A stretch of DNA of 64,000 nucleotides from Lyngbya sp. HA4199-MV5. GTDB lineage: Bacteria; Cyanobacteriota; Cyanobacteriia; Leptolyngbyales; Leptolyngbyaceae. Shown here one piece after another: positions 29,852-38,142 of this stretch. The position numbers and the translations under genes were made by a program. Position 1 is the first letter of the stretch. Each line of letters starts with the position of its first letter. Location of the stretch: NCBI GenBank assembly GCA_019359375.1, contig JAHHHL010000016.1, positions 1 to 64,000 on the forward strand, in the 5' to 3' direction. The notes beneath the pieces are model-generated. The model was not told the DNA's origin. It ran no database searches and worked only from the letters and a program-made list of their open reading frames with translations.

Positions 29852-30952
29852 ATGAAATTAATCAACGATTCACCAACCCGCAGCCGCACGAGAGGACAAC
29901 GCTTCTACCCTGCGTCCTTGAGATTGCGCCTACTGGTTAGTATGGGGGGAGTCTGGGCGATCGGGCTGAGTAGCTTGCTGATTCTGAGCCACTGGGAAAT
30001 ACAGCCAGCGCGGGTTATGCTGTCGCCGACAAGTCCAATGTATGACTTACTGCACATGCTTGCCACACGCATTGTCTGGATCAGCGCTGTTCTCATTAGC
30101 AGCATGATGGCAATTAGCATGGGGCTGGTTTGGCGATCGCTCAATTCGCTTCAGCAGTTTAGCCAATGGGTTTTGTTCGATGCATCAATGCCGCGGATGC
30201 AGTCGATTCCCAAAGAAATCAAACGACTGGTGCAAGCGTGGACGGAAATGCAGGCAAAACTCATGAGCGCCAAACAGCAGCAGCGGCAATTTACCAATGA
30301 TGTTGCCCATGAGCTGCGATCGCCGCTCAGTCTGGTTTACGGCTATCTGCAACGCGGTCATCAGCAGAATTTAACCGAGCTGCAACGAGAAAAATTGGCA
30401 ATGGCAATTGCGGAAACTGAACGCATGACTCAAATCCTGCAAGATTTACTCGACCTAGCACGGGCAGAAAGTCTCGATCTATCTACAGCTCAGGAAGTGC
30501 TGATTTTGAACGAGTTTGTGCGGGATGTGGCAGTGATGACGGAAACCGTGGAGCGGCGACCAATTCAAACCGAACTGGTGTCGTTTGCCGTGCGGGTGCA
30601 GACCAATCGCGATTACTTGATGCAAGTGCTGGATCATCTCATTCAAAATGCCATTCAGTATTCTGAACCGACCACGCCGATCGTGCTGAAACTCAATCAA
30701 ATTCAAAATATGGCGGTCATTCAAGTCAGCGATTCTGGGCAGGGCATTCCCGCCGATCAGCAGGCAATGGTGTTTGAACCGTTTTACCGTCTTGATCCCT
30801 CACGAGCACGGGCGACAGGCGGGACAGGACTGGGGCTAGCGATCGTGCAACGGCTGGTGGCACAAATGGGCGGGACGATCGCGCTGGAGTCGCACCCAGG
30901 CACAGGCAGCACGTTTACGATTACGCTGGCAACGATCGGAGAAAGTCGATGA
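29852..30952 (+). CDS. sensor histidine kinase, RppB-like
   Basis: A 366-residue membrane kinase. Two transmembrane helices (about 28-48 and 72-92) flank a short periplasmic loop, which makes a large ligand-binding sensor unlikely. QFTNDVAHELRSPLSLVYGY holds the phosphorylated His. HATPase boxes follow: N in LIQNAIQYSEP, G1 in VSDSGQGIPADQ, G2 in TGGTGLGLAIVQRL. Its TGA overlaps the ATG of the response regulator by four bases. The pair resembles cyanobacterial RppAB/NrsRS-type systems that respond to redox or metals, which is inference from sequence type. Confidence 0.9.
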   Translation: MKLINDSPTRSRTRGQRFYPASLRLRLLVSMGGVWAIGLSSLLILSHWEIQPARVMLSPTSPMYDLLHMLATRIVWISAVLISSMMAISMGLVWRSLNSLQQFSQWVLFDASMPRMQSIPKEIKRLVQAWTEMQAKLMSAKQQQRQFTNDVAHELRSPLSLVYGYLQRGHQQNLTELQREKLAMAIAETERMTQILQDLLDLARAESLDLSTAQEVLILNEFVRDVAVMTETVERRPIQTELVSFAVRVQTNRDYLMQVLDHLIQNAIQYSEPTTPIVLKLNQIQNMAVIQVSDSGQGIPADQQAMVFEPFYRLDPSRARATGGTGLGLAIVQRLVAQMGGTIALESHPGTGSTFTITLATIGESR

Positions 30953-31620
30953 ATGCGCATATCTTACTGGTCGAAGATGAAGTCAAACTGGCGCGATTTG
31001 TGGAACTGGAATTAATCAGTGAAGGCTATCGCGTCAGCGTTGCTCATGATGGCATGGCGGGTTTGACGCTGGCGCGAGAGGCAATGCCCGACATCGCCAT
31101 TCTGGATTGGATGCTGCCCGGTCTGTCAGGCTTGGAACTGTGTCGGCGCTTGCGATCGACCGGCACGAAGATTCCAGTGATCCTGCTGACAGCACGGGAT
31201 GAGGTGGGCGATCGGGTAGCGGGACTGGATGCAGGAGCCGATGATTACGTGGTCAAGCCGTTTAGTATCGAAGAACTGCTGGCACGGGTGCGTGCCCATT
31301 TGCGGCGCAACCAGGACGGAAGCGATGAAGTGCTATTTGAAGATCTGCGGCTAAATCGGCGCACTCGCGAGGTGTATCGCGGTCAACGGGCGATCGAACT
31401 GACGGCTAAAGAGTTTGATTTGCTGGACTATCTGCTGACCCATCCGCGTCAGGTCTTTACACGCGAACAGATTTTGGAAAACGTCTGGGGCTATGACTTC
31501 ATGGGCGACTCCAATATCATTGAAGTGTACGTGCGTTATCTGCGGCTGAAGCTAGAAGAGAATCAGGAGAGCCGCTTAATTCACACGGTGCGCGGTGTGG
31601 GCTATACACTGCGGCAGTGA
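30949..31620 (+). CDS. OmpR-family response regulator, RppA-like
   Basis: A 223-residue regulator. The receiver domain (1-120) has the acidic pocket LLVEDE, the phospho-acceptor Asp in IAILDWMLPG, Thr in ILLTARDE and Lys in YVVKPFS. The winged-helix domain (about 128-222) includes LTAKEFDLLDYLLTHPRQVF and YVRYLRLKLEE. It is coupled to the kinase by an ATGA overlap. The spacer after it (31621-31753) contains CTCAGCC twice, at about 31638 and 31672, which could be its own binding half-sites in front of the DM13 genes. Confidence 0.93.
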   Translation: MNAHILLVEDEVKLARFVELELISEGYRVSVAHDGMAGLTLAREAMPDIAILDWMLPGLSGLELCRRLRSTGTKIPVILLTARDEVGDRVAGLDAGADDYVVKPFSIEELLARVRAHLRRNQDGSDEVLFEDLRLNRRTREVYRGQRAIELTAKEFDLLDYLLTHPRQVFTREQILENVWGYDFMGDSNIIEVYVRYLRLKLEENQESRLIHTVRGVGYTLRQ

Positions 31621-31753
31621 CGCTTCTGAGAAACTTCTCAGCCAATGATGGTTTAACGTTCAGATACCTCTCAGCCTGCTCTCGATCGACAGCGAGAAGA
31701 TACAGTCAAGCCGAAAGAGAGGCTGCACTGAATCATTTGAGAGGAACCTCATC

Positions 31754-32257
31754 GTGAAACTCAATCAACTCGCCCTCACTGCTCTGACGTTAATCGCCGT
31801 TGCTCTCCCGATCGCCATCAGCAGCGCCCAAGCACTGCCGCCTACTACAACGGGTGGTTCATTCATCACCTCGTCTCAATTCATGGCTCAAGCGCCAACC
31901 CGCATTGCTGCCACAGGCACCTTTGTTGCGGCTGAAAAGCCCACGACTGGGACGGCTCGGATCGTTGTCGAAGCAGGTAAGCGCTATCTGGTCTTTGATT
32001 CAGCGTTCAAAACGAGCGACCAGGGTCCCGATTTGCATGTTGTCCTCGATCCGGCTGCTCAACCGCCCATGTCGTATCAAGACACGACGCGCTATGTAAA
32101 TCTCGGCAAACTGCAAAAGTTTGATGGTGAGCAACGCTATCCGATTCCGGCAACCGTAAATTTATCACAGTTCAAATCGGTGGGAATTTGGTGCCGCATG
32201 GCAAACGCAACCTTTGGCTATGCACCGCTGCGAATGTCTACGAATGCCAACCGCTAA
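31754..32257 (+). CDS. exported DM13-domain protein
   Basis: A 167-residue protein. The N-terminal signal peptide (LALTALTLIAVALPIAISSA) should send it to the periplasm. The DM13 domain follows: GTFVAAEKPTTGTARIVVEA, then FKTSDQGPDLHVVLDPA and IPATVNLSQFKSVGIWC, with the conserved Cys in WC. DM13 domains are predicted electron-transfer or redox-sensing modules with a near-invariant Cys. A GAGGAACCTC ribosome site precedes it. It lies just downstream of the two-component pair and is a likely target. Confidence 0.88.
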   Translation: MKLNQLALTALTLIAVALPIAISSAQALPPTTTGGSFITSSQFMAQAPTRIAATGTFVAAEKPTTGTARIVVEAGKRYLVFDSAFKTSDQGPDLHVVLDPAAQPPMSYQDTTRYVNLGKLQKFDGEQRYPIPATVNLSQFKSVGIWCRMANATFGYAPLRMSTNANR

Positions 32258-32260
32258 AGC

Positions 32261-32293
32261 GCGATCGTGCCACTGATACTGCGGCACGATCGC
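32261..32293. repeat. HIP1-containing hairpin between DM13 genes
   Basis: GCGATCGTGCC and GGCACGATCGC are perfect 11-bp arms around an 11-nt loop, starting four bases after the stop codon. With no T-run it may act as a partial terminator or as an mRNA-end stabiliser. Confidence 0.55.
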
Positions 32294-32330
32294 CATGGCA
32301 TGACTTTATTCAAATCGGGAGGTCATACTG

Positions 32331-32852
32331 ATGAACTGTAAAGGCGCGATCGTGCTTTATATCGCTGTAATGATGGCGGGTTGTACGACGCAAACTGCCA
32401 AACAAACAACGGAAAGCCCTGCTGCTAGCACTCCTGCCGAAGCGGCGGTGCCCCAAGCAAGCCCATCGACTCAGGCTCAGCAATCCACGGCATCAACGGC
32501 TCAACGATCGGGTCGATTCGTTTCTGGAGAGCATGAAACAACGGGAACCGCTCGCATTGTGACTGCAAATGGTAAACAAACTCTAGAGCTAGACCAAAGT
32601 TTCAAAACGTCTACTCAAGGTCCCGATTTGTTTGTGATTTTGCATCGTTCTGATCATGTCTTGAAAACAACAAAGCCGCCTGCTTACCCGTTGCAACAGC
32701 AAGATTATGTTGTGGTGAGTCCGCTACAAAAATATAGTGGAGCGCAGCAGTACACCATTCCGAACACAATTCAGTTAGCCAACTACAAATCAGTGGTGAT
32801 CTGGTGTCGATCGTTCAATGCCACGTTTGGTGTCGCTCAACTCAACCGCTAG
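32331..32852 (+). CDS. DM13-domain lipoprotein
   Basis: A 173-residue paralogue of the preceding gene. IAVMMAGC is a lipobox, so Cys is lipidated and the protein anchored on the periplasmic side. A Ser/Thr/Ala/Gln-rich linker (about 20-60) leads to the DM13 domain: GRFVSGEHETTGTARIV, FKTSTQGPDLFVILHRS, and NYKSVVIWCRSFNATFG with the conserved Cys. GGGAGGTCATACTG precedes the ATG. Tandem placement suggests duplication and shared regulation. Confidence 0.88.
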   Translation: MNCKGAIVLYIAVMMAGCTTQTAKQTTESPAASTPAEAAVPQASPSTQAQQSTASTAQRSGRFVSGEHETTGTARIVTANGKQTLELDQSFKTSTQGPDLFVILHRSDHVLKTTKPPAYPLQQQDYVVVSPLQKYSGAQQYTIPNTIQLANYKSVVIWCRSFNATFGVAQLNR

Positions 32853-32987
32853 CTTACAGCCATTTTCACTTGCATTCAGCACACCCCATACCCTACACCC
32901 CACACCCGTATCCACAGGACTGTGGCTTACCCAATCAGTAACCGCTGTAAAGAGCACGATACAGTCAAACCTTAAGCGTGTTTTGAT

Positions 32988-35216
32988 ATGACGAGTCAAA
33001 TGTCGAAACCCCAAGCAGCCACACTCGTGATGCTGGGAACCTTGCTGCTATCAGGCGCGATCGTCGCTGCCTGGTTTACTGAGCAGGGCACGATCAGCAT
33101 GATTTTCCAGCAGATCAACGCCATGCAGGAGAATCCGCCAATGTGGGTGATGGCTCCGATGATGGTTGGGCGCTATCTGCTGTTCTGGACAGTGGTGTTG
33201 ATGCTGAGTGTGTTTCTCATCACCAAAATTTCGCCCCGCCCCCAGCCGTGGTCGCGTGTGCTGGTGGTGAGTATTCTGCTCATCTTAACCATTCGATATT
33301 TAACCTGGCGATCGCTCTCGACGCTCAATCTGGACACACCGTTGAATGGTGTTTTTAGTTTGGGCTTATTTTTTCTAGAATTACTGACGTTAGTTGGCAG
33401 CTTGATTCAGTTGGTGTTGCTGCTGCGCGTCCGCGATCGTCGTTCCGAGGCGGATGAGCGATCGCGCAATGTGATAAACGGCAACTTTGCGCCCACAGTA
33501 GACATTCTGATCCCAACCTATAACGAACCAGAATTTATTTTACGGCGGACTATTATCGGCTGTCAGGCGTTAGATTATCCGCAGAAAACGATTTATTTGT
33601 TAGATGATACTCGTCGTCCGGAGATGCGATCGTTAGCGACAGAATTGGGCTGTGAATATCGCACCCGACCCGATAATCTCTATGCTAAGGCGGGGAATTT
33701 AAATCATGCTCTGGCTCAAACGAATGGTGAGCTGATTGTAGTCTTTGATGCGGATTTCATTCCAACCAGAAACTTTTTAACGCGCACCGTTGGTTTCTTT
33801 CAAGATTCGCAAGTGGCGCTGGTGCAAACCCCACAAACGTTTTATAACCCCGATCCGATTGCTCGCAATTTAGGCTTAGAAGACATCCTCACACCCGAAG
33901 AGGAAGTGTTTTATCGTCAAATTCAACCGTTTCGCGATGCGGCAGGCGGAGTCATTTGTGCCGGTACGTCGTTTGTCGTGCGGCGATCGGCATTGACTGA
34001 AGCAGGCTGCTTTTTCACCGGATCGCTGAGCGAAGATTATTTTACGGGGATTCGGCTTGCCGCTCAGGGCTACAAAGTGGTGTATTTGAATGAGAAGTTG
34101 AGTGCAGGGTTGGCGGCTGAAAATATTGCGGCTCAAGCACTGCAACGAATTCGTTGGGCACAAGGTACGCTTCAGGCATTTTTCATTCAAGCAAATCCGT
34201 TGACGATTCGGGGGCTACGTCCTTTGCAACGATTAGCGCATCTTGAAGGCTTACTACATTGGTTCACGAGTTTGTCACGCCTGGGATTTCTCTTTATTCC
34301 GCTGGCGTATGCGTTTCTGGGCGTGATTCCCGTCCGCGCCACTCCCGCCGATGCTGCGTATTTCTTTTTGCCGTATTATCTGGTGCAAATTACTGCCGCT
34401 GCCTGGTTGAATGAGCGATCGCGATCGGCGTTACTGGCAGACATTTACTCGCTGGTGCTGTGTTTTCCGCTGGCAATGACGGTGATTCGCGTCATGCTCA
34501 ATCCGTTTGGCAAAGGCTTTCAAGTCACACCCAAGGGCGGCACGAGCGATCGCTTCACGTTCAACTGGCAGTTAGCATTTCCACTCATGGCAATGTTTCT
34601 CGCATCCGCGATCAGTTTCTGGGTGAATTTAGGCATTTACACCATGAATGGCATGGGTCAGCCAAATCTGCCGCTCGAACTTGCCGAACGGCTCAAGGGT
34701 TTTGATTTAGGCTTATTCTGGAGTCTGTACAATTTGCTGATGTTGAGCATATCGCTGCTGATTTTGATTGACGTTCCCCGCTTATCGCCCTACGAGTGGT
34801 TCAAACTGCGACGAACCGTGCGACTGCAAAGCGGCGATCGCGCCTTCTGGGGAACGACAAGCCTGCTTTCAGAAGTCGGCGCAGAAGTGATTTTGACCCA
34901 AACAAATTTGCCTGATTTTGTGGAACAACCCGCGCAATTTGAACTTTTAGAGGAAGGATTAGTTCTACCGAGTCGAATTGTGAGTCAACGCTGGCAGGGT
35001 GACAGTCCGAGTATTCAGGTAACATTTGAGCCGCTGACATTAGCTCAGCATCGCCCATTAGTAGAACTGTTATTTTGCCGTCCCGGACAGTGGAAAAGCC
35101 GTTGTGCGCCCGGAGAATTGCGATCGATCTGGCTACTGTTTAGAATTCTCTTGCGTCCGCGTGTGGTGTTCGATCGCCATCCCAGCATCAGCGCGATCAG
35201 CGTTACACAAGGTTAG
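32988..35216 (+). CDS. BcsA-like family 2 glycosyltransferase (cellulose synthase type)
   Basis: A 742-residue membrane enzyme that would polymerise a beta-glucan from UDP-sugar. Helices are at both ends. The GT-A domain carries TVDILIPTYNEPEFI, LLDDTRRPEMR, FDADFIP, SEDYFTGI and QRIRWAQGTLQ (the QxxRW processivity motif). The C-terminal 90 residues resemble a PilZ domain: FKLRRTVRLQSGDRAF followed by TTSLLSEVGAEV, suggesting control by cyclic di-GMP. No bcsB or other cellulose genes are adjacent. It starts 135 bp after the second DM13 gene on the same strand. Confidence 0.9.
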   Translation: MTSQMSKPQAATLVMLGTLLLSGAIVAAWFTEQGTISMIFQQINAMQENPPMWVMAPMMVGRYLLFWTVVLMLSVFLITKISPRPQPWSRVLVVSILLILTIRYLTWRSLSTLNLDTPLNGVFSLGLFFLELLTLVGSLIQLVLLLRVRDRRSEADERSRNVINGNFAPTVDILIPTYNEPEFILRRTIIGCQALDYPQKTIYLLDDTRRPEMRSLATELGCEYRTRPDNLYAKAGNLNHALAQTNGELIVVFDADFIPTRNFLTRTVGFFQDSQVALVQTPQTFYNPDPIARNLGLEDILTPEEEVFYRQIQPFRDAAGGVICAGTSFVVRRSALTEAGCFFTGSLSEDYFTGIRLAAQGYKVVYLNEKLSAGLAAENIAAQALQRIRWAQGTLQAFFIQANPLTIRGLRPLQRLAHLEGLLHWFTSLSRLGFLFIPLAYAFLGVIPVRATPADAAYFFLPYYLVQITAAAWLNERSRSALLADIYSLVLCFPLAMTVIRVMLNPFGKGFQVTPKGGTSDRFTFNWQLAFPLMAMFLASAISFWVNLGIYTMNGMGQPNLPLELAERLKGFDLGLFWSLYNLLMLSISLLILIDVPRLSPYEWFKLRRTVRLQSGDRAFWGTTSLLSEVGAEVILTQTNLPDFVEQPAQFELLEEGLVLPSRIVSQRWQGDSPSIQVTFEPLTLAQHRPLVELLFCRPGQWKSRCAPGELRSIWLLFRILLRPRVVFDRHPSISAISVTQG

Positions 35217-35225
35217 CCACAGTAT

Positions 35226-36089
35226 CTAGTCCAATCGCTTTTGAACATTGCGAGCCGTTAGACCAGTCGAGTTTTCGACAATTTCAAACTTCACAGATGT
35301 TCCAGCGGACAGCGTGCGATACCCCTCACCCGGAATCGCCGTGAAATTAAAGAATAGCTCCTCATTTGTGTCGTCTTGAACGATCGTCCCGTTGCCCGAT
35401 GGCAAATCGAACCAGCGCACCACGCCTTGACCAACCGGGAGACCGTTTGCACCGATCGCAGGCGTTCCATTCGCCCATTCCTGCTGAGGAATGCGAATTT
35501 GTTTCACCGCTGGCGTGTTGTAGGCTTCGTAGCGGTAGTCCGATCGCGTTGCCATGATGGCGCGCAGATCCGATCGCAATTCTTCCAGAGTGGGTCGCCC
35601 GACAAAAAACCAGCCGTTGTAGAGTTTGTGGATAGTCAAATCGGGACGCAAGACAAACGTGTAGGGCTGAGCGCGATAGGCATATTCGCCTTCGGTTTCA
35701 TCCAAAATCTTGATTTGTTGAATGACTTGCCGCTGTTCATCCGCTAAGAATTGCCATTGTGCGCCTAATCCGGCTCGAAACGCAGCTTGCACCAGCGGCG
35801 GATCAGCGCTGACCGCAGCAAGTTTGCAGTAGTTCACCATCAACTCATCCTGAAACTGCACCAATTGCCGAAACTGCTGTCGATCGCGCGGACAAAAGAA
35901 CCCACGATAAAACACCACAATCAACGGATAGCCGTCTAAAAAGCCCAGCTTGCGATCGACCAATCCAGGCTGAGTCAACTGAGAAAGTTGAACCAATTCA
36001 TTCTGGTGATTCGGTAAGGCAAGATCAGGAAAGCGATCGCCCACCTGCAAATGAGTTGTCATCAATTCATCGCTCACATATTGGGGCAT
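35226..36089 (-). CDS. peroxiredoxin-like (redoxin) domain fused to a cold-shock domain
   Basis: A 287-residue cytosolic protein. Residues about 14-185 are a thioredoxin-fold AhpC/TSA redoxin: VGDRFPDLALPNHQNELVQL, then VVFYRGFFCPRDRQQF with the presumed peroxidatic Cys66; the second Cys of a CxxC is absent (PRDR). Residues about 222-287 match a CspA-type OB fold: GVVRWFDLPSGNGTIVQDD, LFFNFTAIPGEGYRTLSAG, VKFEIVENSTGLTARNVQ. The RNP-1/RNP-2 aromatics are partly replaced. I infer a peroxide-responsive nucleic-acid binder. The frame is continuous, so the fusion is real unless two genes were merged by error. It converges with the glycosyltransferase gene, 9 bp apart. Confidence 0.85.
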   Translation of the reverse strand: MPQYVSDELMTTHLQVGDRFPDLALPNHQNELVQLSQLTQPGLVDRKLGFLDGYPLIVVFYRGFFCPRDRQQFRQLVQFQDELMVNYCKLAAVSADPPLVQAAFRAGLGAQWQFLADEQRQVIQQIKILDETEGEYAYRAQPYTFVLRPDLTIHKLYNGWFFVGRPTLEELRSDLRAIMATRSDYRYEAYNTPAVKQIRIPQQEWANGTPAIGANGLPVGQGVVRWFDLPSGNGTIVQDDTNEELFFNFTAIPGEGYRTLSAGTSVKFEIVENSTGLTARNVQKRLD

Positions 36090-36275
36090 CCGAGCGTATC
36101 ATCTTCTATTAATAGACCTTCATGGTCTGAACAACGCCCAACCGCGCTAAACATCGTTCTAAAGTTAGCCTAAAAATTAACCCTAGAGAGTGCAGTTTCA
36201 GCCTTAAATTGGATTAGCTTCTGTGAGCTAAAATTCTGTCTCATGCTGAAACCGCACTATTGCCTGAGATTTAGT

Positions 36276-37517
36276 ATGGATCAACAAGCCCCTGAACCGT
36301 CTGAGCGTGAGCGTCGCGTTTTAGAGTGTTTAGCTGCACTCAGCTACCGTACTGGTGAACTGGGTCACTATCTGGATGAAATTGCGCGGGGTGTCAGCCG
36401 TTTAATCAAATCAGATTGGTCGATCGTCACAGTCCGCCATGGCAACGATGGACAAGTTGTGGCAAGCAGTTTGGATTTAGGAGAGGGCGATCACGGGTTT
36501 TCGATGCATGGCACGCTGGTGGGCGAGATCACGCAGACCGGACGATTGCTGATTATTGAAGATATTCGCAATGATGTGAGGCAGAGTCAACTGCCGGAAG
36601 AGTATTCCGGTTACATAGGTGTACCGCTGCGAACCGCTCAGAATGAAGTGATTGGCACCATTTGCTCATTTGTGCGGCAGTCGCGTCAATTTACGGATGA
36701 CGAAATTCGCACGGTAGAATTATTTGCCGAACGCGCAGCAACGGCGATCGACAACTATCGGCTGTATCAACAGCAGCAGCAGTTTAACAAAGTTTTGGAA
36801 CAAGAAGTCGCTGCTCGCACCGAAGAACTTCAGGTTGCTCAGGCGCAGTTGATTGAGCGCGAACGACTTGCCGCTATTGGTCAATTTGCCGCCATGATTG
36901 TTCACGAGGTCCGCAATCCACTCACAACGATCGACCTGGGTTTAAAACACGCCCAAAAGATCTTAGCCTCCGGCGTGGATCAAGAGCGTCTGGCACTCTC
37001 GCTGAGTGAATCTCATCGCCTCAAGCATTTACTCAATGAAATTTTGCTGTACGCCAAACCGCAGGTTTTACAGCTTTCAAGACTGAATTTAAGTCGTTTC
37101 CTAGACGAATTACTGATTCAAATTCGAGAGATGCCGGAGGCGATCGAACGACAGATTGAACTGAAACATTCCTTACCTGAAGTTGAAGTTTTAGGCGATG
37201 TGAATAAATTGAGACAGGCGTTTATCAATCTGTTTCGCAATGCCTTGGAAGCGATCGCTCCCGGAGAGACGGTCAATTGCAATGTTTGCTGTGCTAATTC
37301 AAATCAAGTTTGGATACAAATTCACAACGGCGGCGATCCGATTTCACCGGAAATTCTACCCAAATTGACTGAACCTTTCTGTTCTACAAAGCCCTCTGGA
37401 ACAGGATTGGGACTGGCGATCGTCAAGCGAATCATCGTTGCTCATAACGGAGACCTGACGATCGCGTCCACTAACGAGGGAACGAGTGTAAGTGTTCAGC
37501 TACCGATCGCTGTGTAG
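36276..37517 (+). CDS. GAF-domain histidine kinase
   Basis: A 413-residue soluble kinase starting MDQQAPEPSERERRVLEC; an ATG 33 bp upstream is also possible. The GAF domain spans about 20-170 (GYIGVPLRTAQNEVIGTIC near its end). A coiled coil (QQQFNKVLEQEVAARTEEL) links to the dimerisation domain with AAMIVHEVRNPLTTIDLGL (phospho-His). HATPase boxes are LFRNALEAIAPGE and GTGLGLAIVKRI. No response regulator is adjacent, so its partner is unknown. No Cys suited to bilin attachment is obvious in the GAF domain. Confidence 0.9.
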   Translation: MDQQAPEPSERERRVLECLAALSYRTGELGHYLDEIARGVSRLIKSDWSIVTVRHGNDGQVVASSLDLGEGDHGFSMHGTLVGEITQTGRLLIIEDIRNDVRQSQLPEEYSGYIGVPLRTAQNEVIGTICSFVRQSRQFTDDEIRTVELFAERAATAIDNYRLYQQQQQFNKVLEQEVAARTEELQVAQAQLIERERLAAIGQFAAMIVHEVRNPLTTIDLGLKHAQKILASGVDQERLALSLSESHRLKHLLNEILLYAKPQVLQLSRLNLSRFLDELLIQIREMPEAIERQIELKHSLPEVEVLGDVNKLRQAFINLFRNALEAIAPGETVNCNVCCANSNQVWIQIHNGGDPISPEILPKLTEPFCSTKPSGTGLGLAIVKRIIVAHNGDLTIASTNEGTSVSVQLPIAV

Positions 37518-37573
37518 TTTCTCCAAAATGATGTAGTAGACAGGTTCATCTTGGGGAGAAAGTCCTTCCAGTG

Positions 37574-37656
37574 CTAGGGCGCGTCATCAATTCAGCTCCA
37601 AAGCCTGCGGTATCAGCTAGAATCGCTGGGAGTTTATTTCTCCGCAAGCCCCTTAG
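37574..37656. repeat. MITE-like repeat, internally deleted copy D
   Basis: CTAGGGCGCGTCATCAATTC through GGTATCAG (to about 37616) matches the left half of the element, and AGCCCCTTAG at 37647-37656 matches its right tip. The middle is lost. The right end overlaps the stop codon of the emfourin-like gene. Confidence 0.65.
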
Positions 37657-38096
37657 TGCGATCGAGCGGTTTCCACTAACCAATGCACGAGGGGTTTGAG
37701 CGATTCTGGAATGGCGGCTTCCTCAAAAGCGATCGTGTGTTTGCGATCGCCCTCCTGCACCGTGATCTCGTACTCAAAGCGATCGGGTTGTGCTGGAGTT
37801 GAAGGGGGTGCTGGTACGTGAAAAAAGTCCGCTGCATCTACCAGTCGGCGTAGTTGGTTCACGTTGTCTGGCGCTAGAGTGGCCGTATCGACAGTGATTG
37901 TAATCGGTATGCCAGTGTAGCCACCACTGCGCTCTAAAGTAATTTGCATCGCATTTTGCTCAGTTACGGTTCTAGTCAAAGCAAATCTAGTCAAAGCAAA
38001 TCTAGTCAAAGGGAACGTGTGGCTCAAGAACGGTAGCACCAACCCAGCCCAGATCTGTTGTGAGAAGTGCCGCCGTGTGAGAGCTGTTCCTTGCAT
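37653..38096 (-). CDS. emfourin-type protealysin inhibitor
   Basis: The core MQITLERSGGYTGIPITI, LRRLVDAADFFHVP and DRFEYEITVQEGDRKHTIAF is the emfourin fold, a small protein that blocks protealysin-like M4 peptidases. In Serratia the inhibitor gene follows the peptidase gene, as here (46 bp gap). The longest frame has 147 residues and begins ALTRRHFSQQIWAGLVLPFL, a twin-arginine-like leader; a start at 37949 would give just the inhibitor core. A 15-nt unit (CAAATCTAGTCAAAG type) is repeated about three times in the linker region at 37975-38010, encoding TRFALTRFALTR. Which start is used is open. Confidence 0.85.
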   Translation of the reverse strand: MQGTALTRRHFSQQIWAGLVLPFLSHTFPLTRFALTRFALTRTVTEQNAMQITLERSGGYTGIPITITVDTATLAPDNVNQLRRLVDAADFFHVPAPPSTPAQPDRFEYEITVQEGDRKHTIAFEEAAIPESLKPLVHWLVETARSH

Positions 38097-38142
38097 CGTC
38101 TTTCAAGCCAAGCTTTCAATCCAAACTCTAAAAATCCAAAAT

